From: Paraburkholderia caffeinitolerans
Lineage (GTDB): Bacteria; Pseudomonadota; Gammaproteobacteria; Burkholderiales; Burkholderiaceae
Length of the DNA stretch: 64,000 bases
Assembly: GCF_902859945.1 (NCBI RefSeq)
Contig: NZ_CADIKL010000026.1
Span: 1-64,000, forward strand
Reading direction: 5' to 3'
Shown here piece after piece: positions 25,122-33,812 of the stretch. Positions within the stretch are counted from its first letter, which is position 1. Every line of letters begins with the position of its first letter. The notes beneath the pieces are model-generated. The model was given only the letters and a program-made list of their open reading frames with translations, did not search any database and had not been told where the DNA came from. Both the position numbers and the translations under genes were made by a program.

Positions 25122-25153
25122 CGCCGCCATCGTCATGGCGGCGGCGTGTTTTT
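25122..25153 (+). terminator. Terminator after the porin gene
   Basis: CGCCGCCAT (25122-25130) and ATGGCGGCG (25135-25143) form a 9-bp stem with a 4-nt loop (CGTC), followed by GCGTGTTTTT. It lies 50 bp after the porin stop and ends where the convergent MFS gene ends. Confidence 0.8.
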
Positions 25154-26486
25154 ATCGATTGGCAGCAGACTCAGCACGAAGCGGTTTTGCCGGGCGTTGC
25201 GGGTTGAGCAGAATGAATCCCGCGAGGCCGCTCGCGACCAGCAGGACTCCCATGACGCCGAAGCCCAGTTGATAGCCGCTCGCTCCGTGGCCCGAGGTAA
25301 TCAGCTTGCCCATGGCGATGGGCCCGAGCAATCCCGCCAGGGTGACAATCGAATTGGTGATGGCGAGCAAGGCGCCGCGGCGTTCGGCCGGCACCACTTC
25401 GGCGACGAGCATCGGACCGAACGAAAACGTCTGGATGGCACAGGCGCTCGCAATCGCCATGAGCGCGACCTTTACCGGCGTCGGGACGCCGGCATAGATC
25501 GCGCAATAGGCAATGCCGGCAATCACGCATACCACACTGATCACTGCGCCGCGCGCGAGTCGCGACGGTACGCCGCGTGCGAGCAGCCGATGCGAAAGCA
25601 TGGCGAGCGCAACGCCCACCGGAATCTGCATGGCCACCTGCATCGCGAAGATCCAGGCGGCATGGCTGGCCGGGAAGTCCAGCGCGAGGCGCAGATAAGC
25701 GGGTGTCCAGGTAAAGCCGATCGAGATGACTGCATAACCGACGAAGCATTGCAGCATGACGCCGATAATCGTGCGGTTGGCGAAGAACGGAAGAATGGGT
25801 AGCCGCCGTGCGGGCGACGCGGCTGCTTGCGCGGCACCCGGCTCTTCGCTGAAACGGCGGCGATGCGTTCCGCTGTCGCCAACCCACAGCCACAGCAGCA
25901 GCCATGCGAGACTCGCGAAACCCAGAAAGAGGAAGGGCGCGTGCCAGTTCCAGCGCTCGGCGACGAACGTCAGGAGCGGCCCCGAGACGATCACCCCCAC
26001 GGTGGCGCCTTGCTGCACGATCGTCGTGGGCAGATTGCGCTCGTGATCGTCGAACCAGGTGTAGACGACGTGCAGCGCGAGCGGCGACGCTGGGCCTTCG
26101 CCCGCGCCTAGCAGGATGCGGCACAGGAGCAGGACCGCGAACGTCGTTGGCCAGCCGAGCGGCAACTGGGCGACTGCCCACGCGAACGCGAGCGCGGCGA
26201 TGAGCCATTTCAGGTTGCAGCGGTCGGCGACGACGCCGGTTGCGATGCCGGAGACGGAGAACAGAAGGAAGAACGCGCTGCCGACAAGACCGAACTGTGT
26301 GGGCGACAGTTGCATATCGTGCATGAGCGGCACGGCGACGAGACCCAGCACGGCTTTGTCGGCGAAATTGATCGCCATGAAAAGGAACAATGACGCGACG
26401 ACGGCCCATCTGCGGCCCGACGACAAGCTAGCTTCTGCGGCAGGGTGGGGCGTGGCGGACAGCACGCGCTCTTTTGTTTCGACCAT
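25152..26486 (-). CDS. MFS transporter
   Basis: A 444-aa, 12-TM major facilitator of the anion:cation symporter type. It shows INFADKAVLGLVAVPLMHDM in TM1, the helix 2-3 loop GVVADRCNLKWLIAALAFAW and the helix 4 motif LLLCRILLGAGEGPASPLAL, resembling hexuronate/phthalate-type carriers. The ATG at 26486 has AGGA 8 nt upstream. The open frame to 26927 extends into the promoter region and overlaps the divergent LysR gene, so it is rejected as start. It is divergent from a LysR regulator that probably controls it. Confidence 0.85.
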   Translation of the reverse strand: MVETKERVLSATPHPAAEASLSSGRRWAVVASLFLFMAINFADKAVLGLVAVPLMHDMQLSPTQFGLVGSAFFLLFSVSGIATGVVADRCNLKWLIAALAFAWAVAQLPLGWPTTFAVLLLCRILLGAGEGPASPLALHVVYTWFDDHERNLPTTIVQQGATVGVIVSGPLLTFVAERWNWHAPFLFLGFASLAWLLLWLWVGDSGTHRRRFSEEPGAAQAAASPARRLPILPFFANRTIIGVMLQCFVGYAVISIGFTWTPAYLRLALDFPASHAAWIFAMQVAMQIPVGVALAMLSHRLLARGVPSRLARGAVISVVCVIAGIAYCAIYAGVPTPVKVALMAIASACAIQTFSFGPMLVAEVVPAERRGALLAITNSIVTLAGLLGPIAMGKLITSGHGASGYQLGFGVMGVLLVASGLAGFILLNPQRPAKPLRAESAANR

Positions 26487-26807
26487 TTGATATTCCTGAC
26501 TGAATCCGGAGGCTGTGTTTGCAATGAGCAGCCACCTCATGCGAGAGCCGCCTGAATGCGCGGCCAGGTAGATACCGGTAAGCTGCGGGATCGTCCGGGG
26601 TTTGACGTTTCGCCGAATGCGCGCGCAATCGAGGGATGGAAAGCGGCTTGGCGATGCGCTGGAACGCTCGATCGAGTGCCGCGCGTGAGGTAATGGCGAT
26701 GCTGTGGTGCCGTGAGCGTTCCGAACATAAGATACCGAAGTCAATCTATTTGACGTGGTACGAAGCACCGTATCAAGCGCAAACGATGCAAAGGAAGCTT
26801 GCAAATC
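26487..26807. other. Divergent promoter region of MFS and LysR genes
   Basis: No gene is visible. An inverted repeat GTCAA-TCTAT-TTGAC (26740-26754) of the T-N11-A kind, 54 bp before the LysR start, is a candidate LysR box. Confidence 0.45.
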
Positions 26808-27725
26808 ATGCATGAGATCAATTCGCGCCGGCTGATGCACCTGGTGGCGCTGGCCGAAGAGGGCAGCTTTGCGCGTGCCGCCGCAAGGGCGCATTTGAGC
26901 CAGTCCGCGTTCAGCCGGAGCATTCAAGCCCTGGAGGATGACCTGGGCATCAAGCTATTCGATCGGGCGGCACGGGGCATCGCCATGACAGCGGCGGGCA
27001 ATCTCATGGTCGGGCGCGCACGGCGCGTGCTGTTCGAAACGCGGTGCCTCTTTCGCGATCTGGAGCTGCTCAAGGCGCATGAGTTTGGCGAAGTGCGTGT
27101 CGGCGTGGGTCCCTATGTGGCTGCCGTGTTGTTGCCCCGGCTGATTGTCGAGTTCTCGCGGCGCTTTCCGAAGGTCAAGCTTGCGGTCGAAGTGGGCGAG
27201 GCCGATACGTTGCTGGCCAGGCTGCGCACCGAGCAACTCGACGCGCTGGTGGTCGACAGGCGTTTGCAGTCCATTGCGCCGGATGTGGCGCTACAGCGAC
27301 TCGAGCGCCATGAGGGCGCCTGGTACGTACGCGCGGGTCATCCGCTCATCGCGCGCGGCGAGGTTCCGCTCTCGGCGCTGCGCGAGTTTCCCCTCGTTTC
27401 CGTGCCCATGCCGGCGTTCATGAAGGATGCGCTGCATCGGCTGCTCAAGATTCGTTCGCACGAGCAGATTCCTTTGCAGACCGAGTGCAACGACGTCTCT
27501 GTGCTCAGAGCGGTGGTGGCGGAGAGCGACGCGGTTTTCTTCGCCACCAGGTCGTCGGTGCGTGCTGATCTGGAGGCCGGCAGGCTCGCGAACATCGTGC
27601 TCGCAAGCCCGCCCAGGCTGACGCTGGATTTCGCACTCGTGCATCTTGCGGAGCGCACGCCCTCTCCCGCAGCGCTGGCCACCATGGAGCTGGCTGGAAT
27701 GCTGATGAACGACGCTGCGGCCTGA
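26808..27725 (+). CDS. LysR-family transcriptional regulator
   Basis: A 305-aa regulator. The N-terminal HTH reads LMHLVALAEEGSFARAAARA, LSQSAFSRSIQALEDDLGIK and LFDRAARG (about residues 8-64). The rest is a periplasmic-binding-protein-like effector domain (VRVGVGPYVAAVLLPRLIVE...). The ATG at 26808 follows AAGGAAG by 10 nt. It is divergent from the MFS transporter, which is the usual layout for a LysR regulator and its target. The effector is unknown. Confidence 0.88.
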   Translation: MHEINSRRLMHLVALAEEGSFARAAARAHLSQSAFSRSIQALEDDLGIKLFDRAARGIAMTAAGNLMVGRARRVLFETRCLFRDLELLKAHEFGEVRVGVGPYVAAVLLPRLIVEFSRRFPKVKLAVEVGEADTLLARLRTEQLDALVVDRRLQSIAPDVALQRLERHEGAWYVRAGHPLIARGEVPLSALREFPLVSVPMPAFMKDALHRLLKIRSHEQIPLQTECNDVSVLRAVVAESDAVFFATRSSVRADLEAGRLANIVLASPPRLTLDFALVHLAERTPSPAALATMELAGMLMNDAAA

Positions 27726-27785
27726 TGTGCGGGCATTCCTCCCCGTGCATCCCAGCTTGACAATCTCCCGGTATTCCATCAGGAT

Positions 27786-27803
27786 TCGGAATCCAGATTC
27801 CGA
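27786..27803. promoter_or_regulatory. TetR operator candidate O1
   Basis: TCGGAATC-CA-GATTCCGA, a perfect 8-bp-arm palindrome 12 bp upstream of the TetR gene. A second copy with the same half-sites and the same 18-bp length lies before the GMC oxidoreductase gene. Confidence 0.65.
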
Positions 27804-27815
27804 TATTGACGCCGC

Positions 27816-28496
27816 ATGACCGCCCATGAAGGACCCCGCCGCTTACACGGCCGTACCGCCGTACCGACGCCGCGCCAGACCCGCAGCCAGGAAGGGCTCG
27901 TCCGAATGCTGGAAGCGGGCCGGGATCTCATCGAGGCGAGCGGCAATGTCGACGACCTTTCGATCAGCGACATCGTCGAGCGTGCCGGCACGTCGATCGG
28001 CGCCTTCTACCGCCGCTTCGACAACAAGGACGTGTTTTTCGAGGTTGTGCAGGACCGGGTCATGACCGAGAACCTCGAGGTCGTGCGAGCGGAGCTGGCG
28101 GGCCATGCCGCGTGGCGCTCGGCGGATGCCGGCACCCTTGCGGATGCGGTGGTTGCACTGTATGTGCGCGCGTTCCGCCGCAATCGCGGCCTCTATCACG
28201 CGTCGCTGCTGCGCTCCTCGCAACGCAAGGGCAGTTGGAATCCCATCAAGGAAACCAGCGAAGAAGTGCTCGGGATGATCGTGCCGCGTCTGGTTGCCGC
28301 CCTCAATGAGGCGCGTGGCCGGTCGGTCAAGCGGAGTGCGCTCGATTTCGAGGTGCGCGCCGCGCTGCAACTCGTAATCGGCCTGCTTGTCAACAGCATG
28401 CTGCACGATCCGGGTCCGCTCGCGCTTTCTAGCAGGCGGTTGGGGCCTTATCTTCAGATGCAGTTTCGCCGGTGCCTGGGCTTGCCCGACGCCTGA
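27816..28496 (+). CDS. TetR/AcrR-family transcriptional regulator
   Basis: A 226-aa repressor. The TetR HTH covers about residues 27-75 (EGLVRMLEAGRDLIEASGNV, LSISDIVERAGTSIGAFYRR, FDNKDVFFEVV). The C-terminal ligand domain is unrelated to well-known subfamilies. Matching palindromes before this gene and before the GMC oxidoreductase 80 bp downstream suggest that it represses itself and the GMC-alkylsulfatase operon. The ligand could be an alkyl sulfate, a fatty alcohol or a fatty acyl compound, by inference from the targets. The start at 27816 is the first ATG. No strong RBS was seen. Confidence 0.85.
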   Translation: MTAHEGPRRLHGRTAVPTPRQTRSQEGLVRMLEAGRDLIEASGNVDDLSISDIVERAGTSIGAFYRRFDNKDVFFEVVQDRVMTENLEVVRAELAGHAAWRSADAGTLADAVVALYVRAFRRNRGLYHASLLRSSQRKGSWNPIKETSEEVLGMIVPRLVAALNEARGRSVKRSALDFEVRAALQLVIGLLVNSMLHDPGPLALSSRRLGPYLQMQFRRCLGLPDA

Positions 28497-28514
28497 CATT
28501 TTTTTGCCTAAAAA

Positions 28515-28532
28515 TCGGAATAGAAATTCCGG
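28515..28532. promoter_or_regulatory. TetR operator candidate O2
   Basis: TCGGAATAGAAATTCCGG, with CGGAAT/ATTCCG as perfect half-sites. It has the same length and half-site spacing as O1 and lies 46 bp before the GMC gene start. Confidence 0.6.
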
Positions 28533-28577
28533 TTTCGATTTTTTGAACGAGCTAAAAAGAGGAGCAGGACGGGAGCG

Positions 28578-30182
28578 ATGAACGCCATCGAGTTTGACTA
28601 CGTGATTGTGGGTGCCGGCTCGGCTGGCAGCGTGCTGGCTGCACGGCTTGCCGGGCACGAAGACGCGCAGGTTTGCCTGATCGAAAGCGGATCGCCGGAC
28701 GACAGCTTTCTCGTGAACTGCCCGGCCGCGCTAGCCGCGGTCGTGCCGCGTCGCGGCAAGTACAACTGGGCGTTCGAAACGACACCTCAATCCGGATTGC
28801 TCGGACGCCGCGGGTATCAGCCGCGCGGGCGAGGGCTAGGCGGGTCGAGCCTGATCAACGCGATGATCTACACGCGCGGGCACCGTTCGGACTACGACGA
28901 CTGGGCCGCGCTCGGCAATCGCGGCTGGGGTTACGACGACGTGTTGTCGTATTTCATCCGCGCCGAAAATTATGAAGGCGGTGGCGATGCATGGCACGGC
29001 ACCGGCGGTCCGCTGAACGTCGCGTCGCTGCGCGACCCGAATCCCGCCGCCAAGGCGTTCGTGGCGGCAGCACAGCAAGCCGGGTACGCGCGCAACGACG
29101 ACTTCAACGGCGCCACGCAAGAAGGATTCGGCCTGTATCACGTCACGCAGCGCGGCGGCAACCGGCACAGCACGGGCAAGGCTTACCTGCGTCCGGCGAT
29201 GTCGTGCAGCAACTTGACGGTGCAGACCAACACGCGAGCGTTGAAAGTCGTGATGGATGGCCGGCGCGCGGTAGGTGTGCATTGCCGCGGCGCGTCGGGC
29301 GATTTCACGATTCGCTCGCGCCGTGAAGTGATTATTTGCGCCGGGGCGTTTCAGACGCCCCAACTGTTGATGCTCTCGGGCATTGGCCCTGTCGAGGAGT
29401 TGCGGCGTCACGGCATCGAAATCCGTGTCGGACTGGAGGGCGTGGGCCGCAATCTTCAGGACCACATCGACTATATCGCGCTCTATCAAACGCACGACAA
29501 CTCGGTCTTTGGCGTTACGCTGCGCCAGGCGCTGCGCTTGCCGCGAATGGCGCGCGAGTGGCGGCGTGACGGCCGCGGCGCACTCACGACCAACTTCTCC
29601 GAAGCGGGCGGCTTCGCGCGCACGCGCAAGGATCTCGAGCGGCCCGATATTCAGTTCCACTTTCTGGTCGGCATCTCCGATGATCATGGCCGGCACCGCT
29701 ATCCAGGCCGTTATGGCGTGAGCTGCCACGTCTGCGTGCTGCGGCCGAAATCGGTTGGACGCTTGACGCTCGCTGGCGCGGACCCGATGTTGCCGCCCGT
29801 CATCGATCCCAACTTCCTCGGCGCGCAGGAAGACGTGCAAACGTTGATCGATGGCTACCGCATCACGCAAACCATCATGGGTCAGCCCGCATTTGCGCGT
29901 TACGCGCTGCGCGACATGCATCCGGTGCCCAATAGCGAAGCGGCGCTCGAGAAACAGATCCGCAGCCGCGCCGATTCGATCTATCACCCCATCGGCACTT
30001 GCCGCATGGGTTCCGATGCGTTTGCCGTAGTCGACGACAACCTGCGCGTGCACGGTGTAGCGGGGTTGCGCGTCGTGGATGCGTCCGTGATGCCTACGCT
30101 GATTGGCGGCAATACCAACGCCCCCACCATCATGATTGCCGAGAAGGCAGTCGATCTGATTCGTCAAGGAGACATTGCATGA
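28578..30182 (+). CDS. GMC-family oxidoreductase (choline/alcohol dehydrogenase-like)
   Basis: A 534-aa FAD enzyme of the glucose-methanol-choline family. The N-terminal dinucleotide fold reads FDYVIVGAGSAGSVLAARLA. GMC signature 1 is YQPRGRGLGGSSLINAMIYT, signature 2 lies around GAFQTPQLLMLSGIGP, and the C-terminal active-site region has SIYHPIGTCRMG and ASVMPTLIGGNTNAPTIMI. The family includes AlkJ-type membrane-linked alcohol dehydrogenases, so oxidation of an alkanol released by the next gene's sulfatase is a fitting role. A GGAGCAGGACGGGAG stretch lies upstream. The stop overlaps the sulfatase ATG (ATGA), so the two are coupled. Confidence 0.88.
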   Translation: MNAIEFDYVIVGAGSAGSVLAARLAGHEDAQVCLIESGSPDDSFLVNCPAALAAVVPRRGKYNWAFETTPQSGLLGRRGYQPRGRGLGGSSLINAMIYTRGHRSDYDDWAALGNRGWGYDDVLSYFIRAENYEGGGDAWHGTGGPLNVASLRDPNPAAKAFVAAAQQAGYARNDDFNGATQEGFGLYHVTQRGGNRHSTGKAYLRPAMSCSNLTVQTNTRALKVVMDGRRAVGVHCRGASGDFTIRSRREVIICAGAFQTPQLLMLSGIGPVEELRRHGIEIRVGLEGVGRNLQDHIDYIALYQTHDNSVFGVTLRQALRLPRMAREWRRDGRGALTTNFSEAGGFARTRKDLERPDIQFHFLVGISDDHGRHRYPGRYGVSCHVCVLRPKSVGRLTLAGADPMLPPVIDPNFLGAQEDVQTLIDGYRITQTIMGQPAFARYALRDMHPVPNSEAALEKQIRSRADSIYHPIGTCRMGSDAFAVVDDNLRVHGVAGLRVVDASVMPTLIGGNTNAPTIMIAEKAVDLIRQGDIA

Positions 30183-31999
30183 ACCGCTGTTGCCCCGAAA
30201 TTTCCCGCAGACCCGCCTTCGATGCGCCGCACGTGGGTGAGCCGCTCGACGTCGTCTTCGATGCCGGCGTCAATCTTGCGCACACCATCGCGGCGCCTAC
30301 CGTGCCACTCAAGCTCACGGAGCATTCGCGCCGCATGGCGCAGCGCATCTACCGCGTGGCCGAGCGCGTGTACTGTGCAGTGGGCTATGCGCTGGCGAAC
30401 ATCATCTTCGTGGTGGGCGACGACGGAATCGTCGTGGTGGACGCGACGGAGGCCGTGTCGTCGGCGCAGCGCATTTATGAGGACTTCTGCGCAATCGATC
30501 CGCGCCATCGCGAGCTGCCGGTCAAGGCCATCGTCTATACGCACAATCACACGGATCACACCGGCGGCGTGCGCGCGTTCGCCGACGAGGCCGCGCTTGA
30601 GTCGGGCCGCGTCGAGATCATCGCGCATCGCTCGCTCATGGACGTCGTGGTGAACAACGCGAATCTCGTCGCGCCGATTCTCGGCACGCGTACTGCTTAC
30701 AGCTTCGGCGCGCTTTTGCAGCCCGGCGCAACCGGCAAGGTCAATGCGGGTATTGGGCCGGTGCTCGTGGTGGAGCCGGCAAGCTTTCTGGCGCCCACCC
30801 GTGTGTTCGACGATAGGCTCGATGTCACCCTTGCAGGTGTGCGCTTCGAATTTTTTCACGCACCCTCGGAGGCCGACGACGAGATTGTGATGTGGCTGCC
30901 CGATCTTGGCGTGCTGCTTTCCGCGGAAGTCATCCAGGGCGAATGTCTCGCGAACGTGCACACGCTGCGCGGTACGCGCTACCGCGACCCGGTGCGCTGG
31001 TATCAGACGATCGACATGATGCGGGAGTTCGAGGCCACGCACATGGTGCCCGCGCATGGCCGGCCGGTGTCGGGTGCTTGCGCGGTGGCGGACGTGTTGT
31101 CGGTTTATCGCGACGCGATCCAGTTTATCCATGATCAGGCGATTCGGCATATGAACCTCGGCATGAGCCCGGACGAGCTGGCCGAAACGATTCCTTGCCT
31201 GCCCGCGCATCTGGCCGAACACCCGTGGCTTGGCGAGTACTACGGTACGGTCAAGCATTCGGTGCGCCAGATCTACTCGGGGCAACTCGGCTGGTTCAAC
31301 GGCGACCCTGCGACGCTCGATCCGCTGCCGCGTAGCGAGCGCGCACGCCGGACCGTCGAGTTGATGGGCGGTCCGAAGGCGGTGCTCGTTGCAGCACAAA
31401 CCGCGCTCGATGGAGGCGACTGGCGCTGGGCCGCCGAACTGGCCTCGCTGCTCGTGCATATCGATTCGAGTGACGGCGCGGCGCGGCGCGTGAAGGCCGC
31501 CGCGTTGCGCGAACTCGGTTACCGCACGGAAAACACCAATTGGCGCAACTGGTATCTGAGCGCGGCGAACGAACTTGAGCACGCGTATGACCAACTGCCG
31601 TTCAAAGGCAGCTCTGCATTTGCCTCTCCGGATGTGTTGCGTGCGCAACCGCTTCGCAATCTGTTTCAGGGTTTTAGCGTACGCGTGGATCCCTCGCGCT
31701 GCGCCAATGTGCAGATGATGCTTGCGTTCAGAATCGCCGACCGCAACGAGACGTATACGCTCGAAGTCCGGCGCGGCGTACTGCGAGTCCACGAGCACAC
31801 GAGCCTGACCGCCGACGTTCAACTCGCGCTCGATTGCGAGACGCTCTACGCATTGCTGGGCGAACTGTCCACGCGGCTGCCGGCGAGCCTGGCCGACGGC
31901 AGCGTGCGGCTGGAGCGCGGCACGCCGGTATTGGTGCAAGCCTTTTTCGATTGCTTCGAACGTCCGACCGGACGCATGCCCGTGCTCGCGGCGCGCTGA
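30179..31999 (+). CDS. Alkyl/aryl-sulfatase, metallo-beta-lactamase type (SdsA1-like)
   Basis: A 606-aa cytoplasmic-looking sulfatase (no signal peptide is visible, although SdsA1 is secreted). The MBL domain has the zinc motif THNHTDHTGGVRAFADEA (about residues 120-137), an acidic segment LLSAEVIQGECLANVHTLRG and MVPAHGRPVSG. The middle holds the alkylsulfatase dimerisation domain (LGEYYGTVKHSVRQIYSGQL; RWAAELASLLVHIDSS; NTNWRNWYLSAANELEHAYD). The C-terminus is an SCP2-like hydrophobic-binding domain. It should hydrolyse alkyl sulfates such as dodecyl sulfate to alcohol plus sulfate. It is translationally coupled to the GMC oxidoreductase, which could oxidise the alcohol. It is slightly shorter than SdsA1. 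Confidence 0.88.
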   Translation: MNRCCPEISRRPAFDAPHVGEPLDVVFDAGVNLAHTIAAPTVPLKLTEHSRRMAQRIYRVAERVYCAVGYALANIIFVVGDDGIVVVDATEAVSSAQRIYEDFCAIDPRHRELPVKAIVYTHNHTDHTGGVRAFADEAALESGRVEIIAHRSLMDVVVNNANLVAPILGTRTAYSFGALLQPGATGKVNAGIGPVLVVEPASFLAPTRVFDDRLDVTLAGVRFEFFHAPSEADDEIVMWLPDLGVLLSAEVIQGECLANVHTLRGTRYRDPVRWYQTIDMMREFEATHMVPAHGRPVSGACAVADVLSVYRDAIQFIHDQAIRHMNLGMSPDELAETIPCLPAHLAEHPWLGEYYGTVKHSVRQIYSGQLGWFNGDPATLDPLPRSERARRTVELMGGPKAVLVAAQTALDGGDWRWAAELASLLVHIDSSDGAARRVKAAALRELGYRTENTNWRNWYLSAANELEHAYDQLPFKGSSAFASPDVLRAQPLRNLFQGFSVRVDPSRCANVQMMLAFRIADRNETYTLEVRRGVLRVHEHTSLTADVQLALDCETLYALLGELSTRLPASLADGSVRLERGTPVLVQAFFDCFERPTGRMPVLAAR

Positions 32000-32025
32000 T
32001 CGGCGTGCGCGAGCCACTGGAGAGG

Positions 32026-33099
32026 ATGGTGCGAGACGCCTGGCCGGGATCTTGTCGGGTTGGCGCGCAGGCGCGGTTCGCTGTATCGCACGGTGAATCG
32101 CTGGCGAGCCTGCTCGAACAAAGCCTGCGTGCCCATGCGAATTCGTGCGCGTTCGTCTGCATGGGGCGCGAGCTCTCGTATGCGGAGCTGGATGCACGAT
32201 CGCGCCATCTCGCGGGCTGGCTCCAGTCACATGGGCTCGAGCGGGGTGCGCGCGTTGCAGTGATGTTGCCGAATTTGCTGCAGTATCCGGTCGCGCTCGT
32301 TGCGATACTGCGCGCGGGCTACACTGCGGTCAACATCGATCCGCGCTGCACGGCCTGCGAGCTGGAGCACCGTTTGATCGACAGCGGCGCGCAGGTCATC
32401 GTGCTACTGGATGCGTGCCTTCCCGCGTTGCGAGCCATGCAGCCCAACAAGGTGGTTCGGCACGCCGTGGTGACGTCGGTTGGCGAAATGCTTGGCGTGC
32501 GCGGGCCCGCGCACGCGGGCGAGAGCCCGGGTATGACGTGTACCGGTTTTGGCGCGGCGATCGCACTCGGCGCCGAAGCTGGGTTCAGACCGGTGCGGCT
32601 TGCCGCCGACGACATCGCCGTATTGCAGTACACCGATGGAGCGGCCGGGGTATCGATGAGCACTGCGTTGCGGCATCGCGATCTGATCGTGAACCTGCTG
32701 CAATGGCAGGCATGGTGCGAGCCAGTCTACCGTTTGCGGGCTGGCATCGAGCAACGGGTCACCGTTGCTGCGCTACCGCTCTATCACCCCTTCGGTCTGA
32801 CGGTGTGCGGCCTGCTGACGATGCGCTGTGGTGGATTGGGCATCCTGATCCCCGATGCGCGTGACGTGCCGGGCATTGTCAAAACGTTGCGCGGCTATAA
32901 GATCCATTCGTTCCCCGGTGATGAAACGCTATACGAAGCACTGTTGAACGAGCCCGAGTTCGCGAGGCTCGATTTTTCCGAGCTTGCAGATGCGGGTGTG
33001 GAGGGCGCAGTCTTGCCGCCCGCCATTGCAATACGCTGGGAAGCGGTGACGGGTGTGCCGATTGCCAGCCGGGATGGAGCGTTGCTGCTCGTTTCATAG
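32026..33099 (+). CDS. Truncated, catalytically degenerate FadD-like AMP-binding protein
   Basis: A 357-aa protein with clear similarity to the N-terminal two-thirds of long-chain acyl-CoA synthetases: LEQSLRAHANSCAFVCMGRE, VAVMLPNLLQYPVALVAILR, RAGYTAVNIDPRCTACELEH, LPLYHPFGLTVCGLLTMRCG and IPDARDVPGIVKTLRGYKIH. Two defects are seen. The ATP-binding P-loop, normally YTGGTTGVSKGAML, reads YTDGAAGVSMSTAL, so the key Gly, Thr and Lys are lost. The protein also stops before the family's YGLTETSP motif and the whole C-terminal domain. The frame has stayed open for 357 codons, and GGAG precedes the ATG, 27 bp after the sulfatase. It is either a pseudogene not yet frameshifted or a repurposed acyl-binding protein. 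Confidence 0.75.
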   Translation: MVRDAWPGSCRVGAQARFAVSHGESLASLLEQSLRAHANSCAFVCMGRELSYAELDARSRHLAGWLQSHGLERGARVAVMLPNLLQYPVALVAILRAGYTAVNIDPRCTACELEHRLIDSGAQVIVLLDACLPALRAMQPNKVVRHAVVTSVGEMLGVRGPAHAGESPGMTCTGFGAAIALGAEAGFRPVRLAADDIAVLQYTDGAAGVSMSTALRHRDLIVNLLQWQAWCEPVYRLRAGIEQRVTVAALPLYHPFGLTVCGLLTMRCGGLGILIPDARDVPGIVKTLRGYKIHSFPGDETLYEALLNEPEFARLDFSELADAGVEGAVLPPAIAIRWEAVTGVPIASRDGALLLVS

Positions 33100-33122
33100 C
33101 GTGGTTCGTCGGCATATCTGCG

Positions 33123-33746
33123 TCACGGTTCGACGACATTGAAATCCCCGTCGAATTTGTCGAGGGTCCCAAGCATGGCGCGGAAGAGTTCGACCTTGCC
33201 GTCCAACTGGATCGCGCGCGCGAGAACCGCTTCCTGAAAGCCCGTTTCTCCGCAGAGGATCCGGTTGAGTGTTTGCCTCGACATCACCACGCTCAGGTCG
33301 CTGCGCTCGTTCGGCGACGTGTGACACCACGTCAGCGCCCCATTCTGAAAATTCAGTTTGAACTGCTTATCGATGTCGCTGAAGCGCCATGCAATACGCA
33401 CGTTCAGATGCTGCGCCTTCAGACCATCGACACGAACGGCGAGATAGTCGAAGAACATTTCCTCGGTGATCGCGCTGACCATGTCGACGCTGCGGTTGCC
33501 GAATCTCGTCGAAGCGCCGCGCCCCTCGCGCAGTTCGCGCGCGCCGAGCAGGAACGCATTGCGCCATGTTGCCGATTGCGCTTGATAGCCCATCTGTTCG
33601 AGCGCGGCGGCCCCTAGTTCGTGTGCTTTGCGCAGTTGTGGTTGTGCAAATTTCGTCGAGAAAGGCGTAATCGGCGAGGCTCCAGACCAGTTGCGCGTAT
33701 GCGCGCGAATCTCCGCATCGGCTTCCTTGATCGGGTGTTGTTGCAT
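33123..33746 (-). CDS. Alkylsulfatase C-terminal fragment (dimerisation + SCP2-like domain, no MBL domain)
   Basis: A 207-aa protein matching only the last third of an alkylsulfatase. LRKAHELGAAALEQMGYQAQ-SATWRNAFLLGARELREG corresponds to the dimerisation domain's end, and the SCP2-like domain follows (LAVRVDGLKAQHLNVRIAWR, NGALTWCHTSP, SDLSVVMSRQTLNRILCGET). The zinc-binding N-terminal domain is absent, so it cannot be a sulfatase by itself. Its first 30 residues do not resemble the parent protein, which points to a deletion joint or a new start. It lies 66 bp after a GMC oxidoreductase on the same strand, mirroring the intact GMC-sulfatase pair at 28.6-32.0 kb. Confidence 0.75.
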   Translation of the reverse strand: MQQHPIKEADAEIRAHTRNWSGASPITPFSTKFAQPQLRKAHELGAAALEQMGYQAQSATWRNAFLLGARELREGRGASTRFGNRSVDMVSAITEEMFFDYLAVRVDGLKAQHLNVRIAWRFSDIDKQFKLNFQNGALTWCHTSPNERSDLSVVMSRQTLNRILCGETGFQEAVLARAIQLDGKVELFRAMLGTLDKFDGDFNVVEP

Positions 33747-33812
33747 CGTGGGTCGCCCAGGTTCTACCGGCTCCTCGCCGGCTAAATTCTCGTGACGACC
33801 GGCAATGCCGCT

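Noticed and set aside
26487..26927. Long N-terminal extension of the MFS protein into the LysR gene
   Set aside because: The extension overlaps a divergent LysR gene and lacks features. An RBS-supported ATG exists at 26486.
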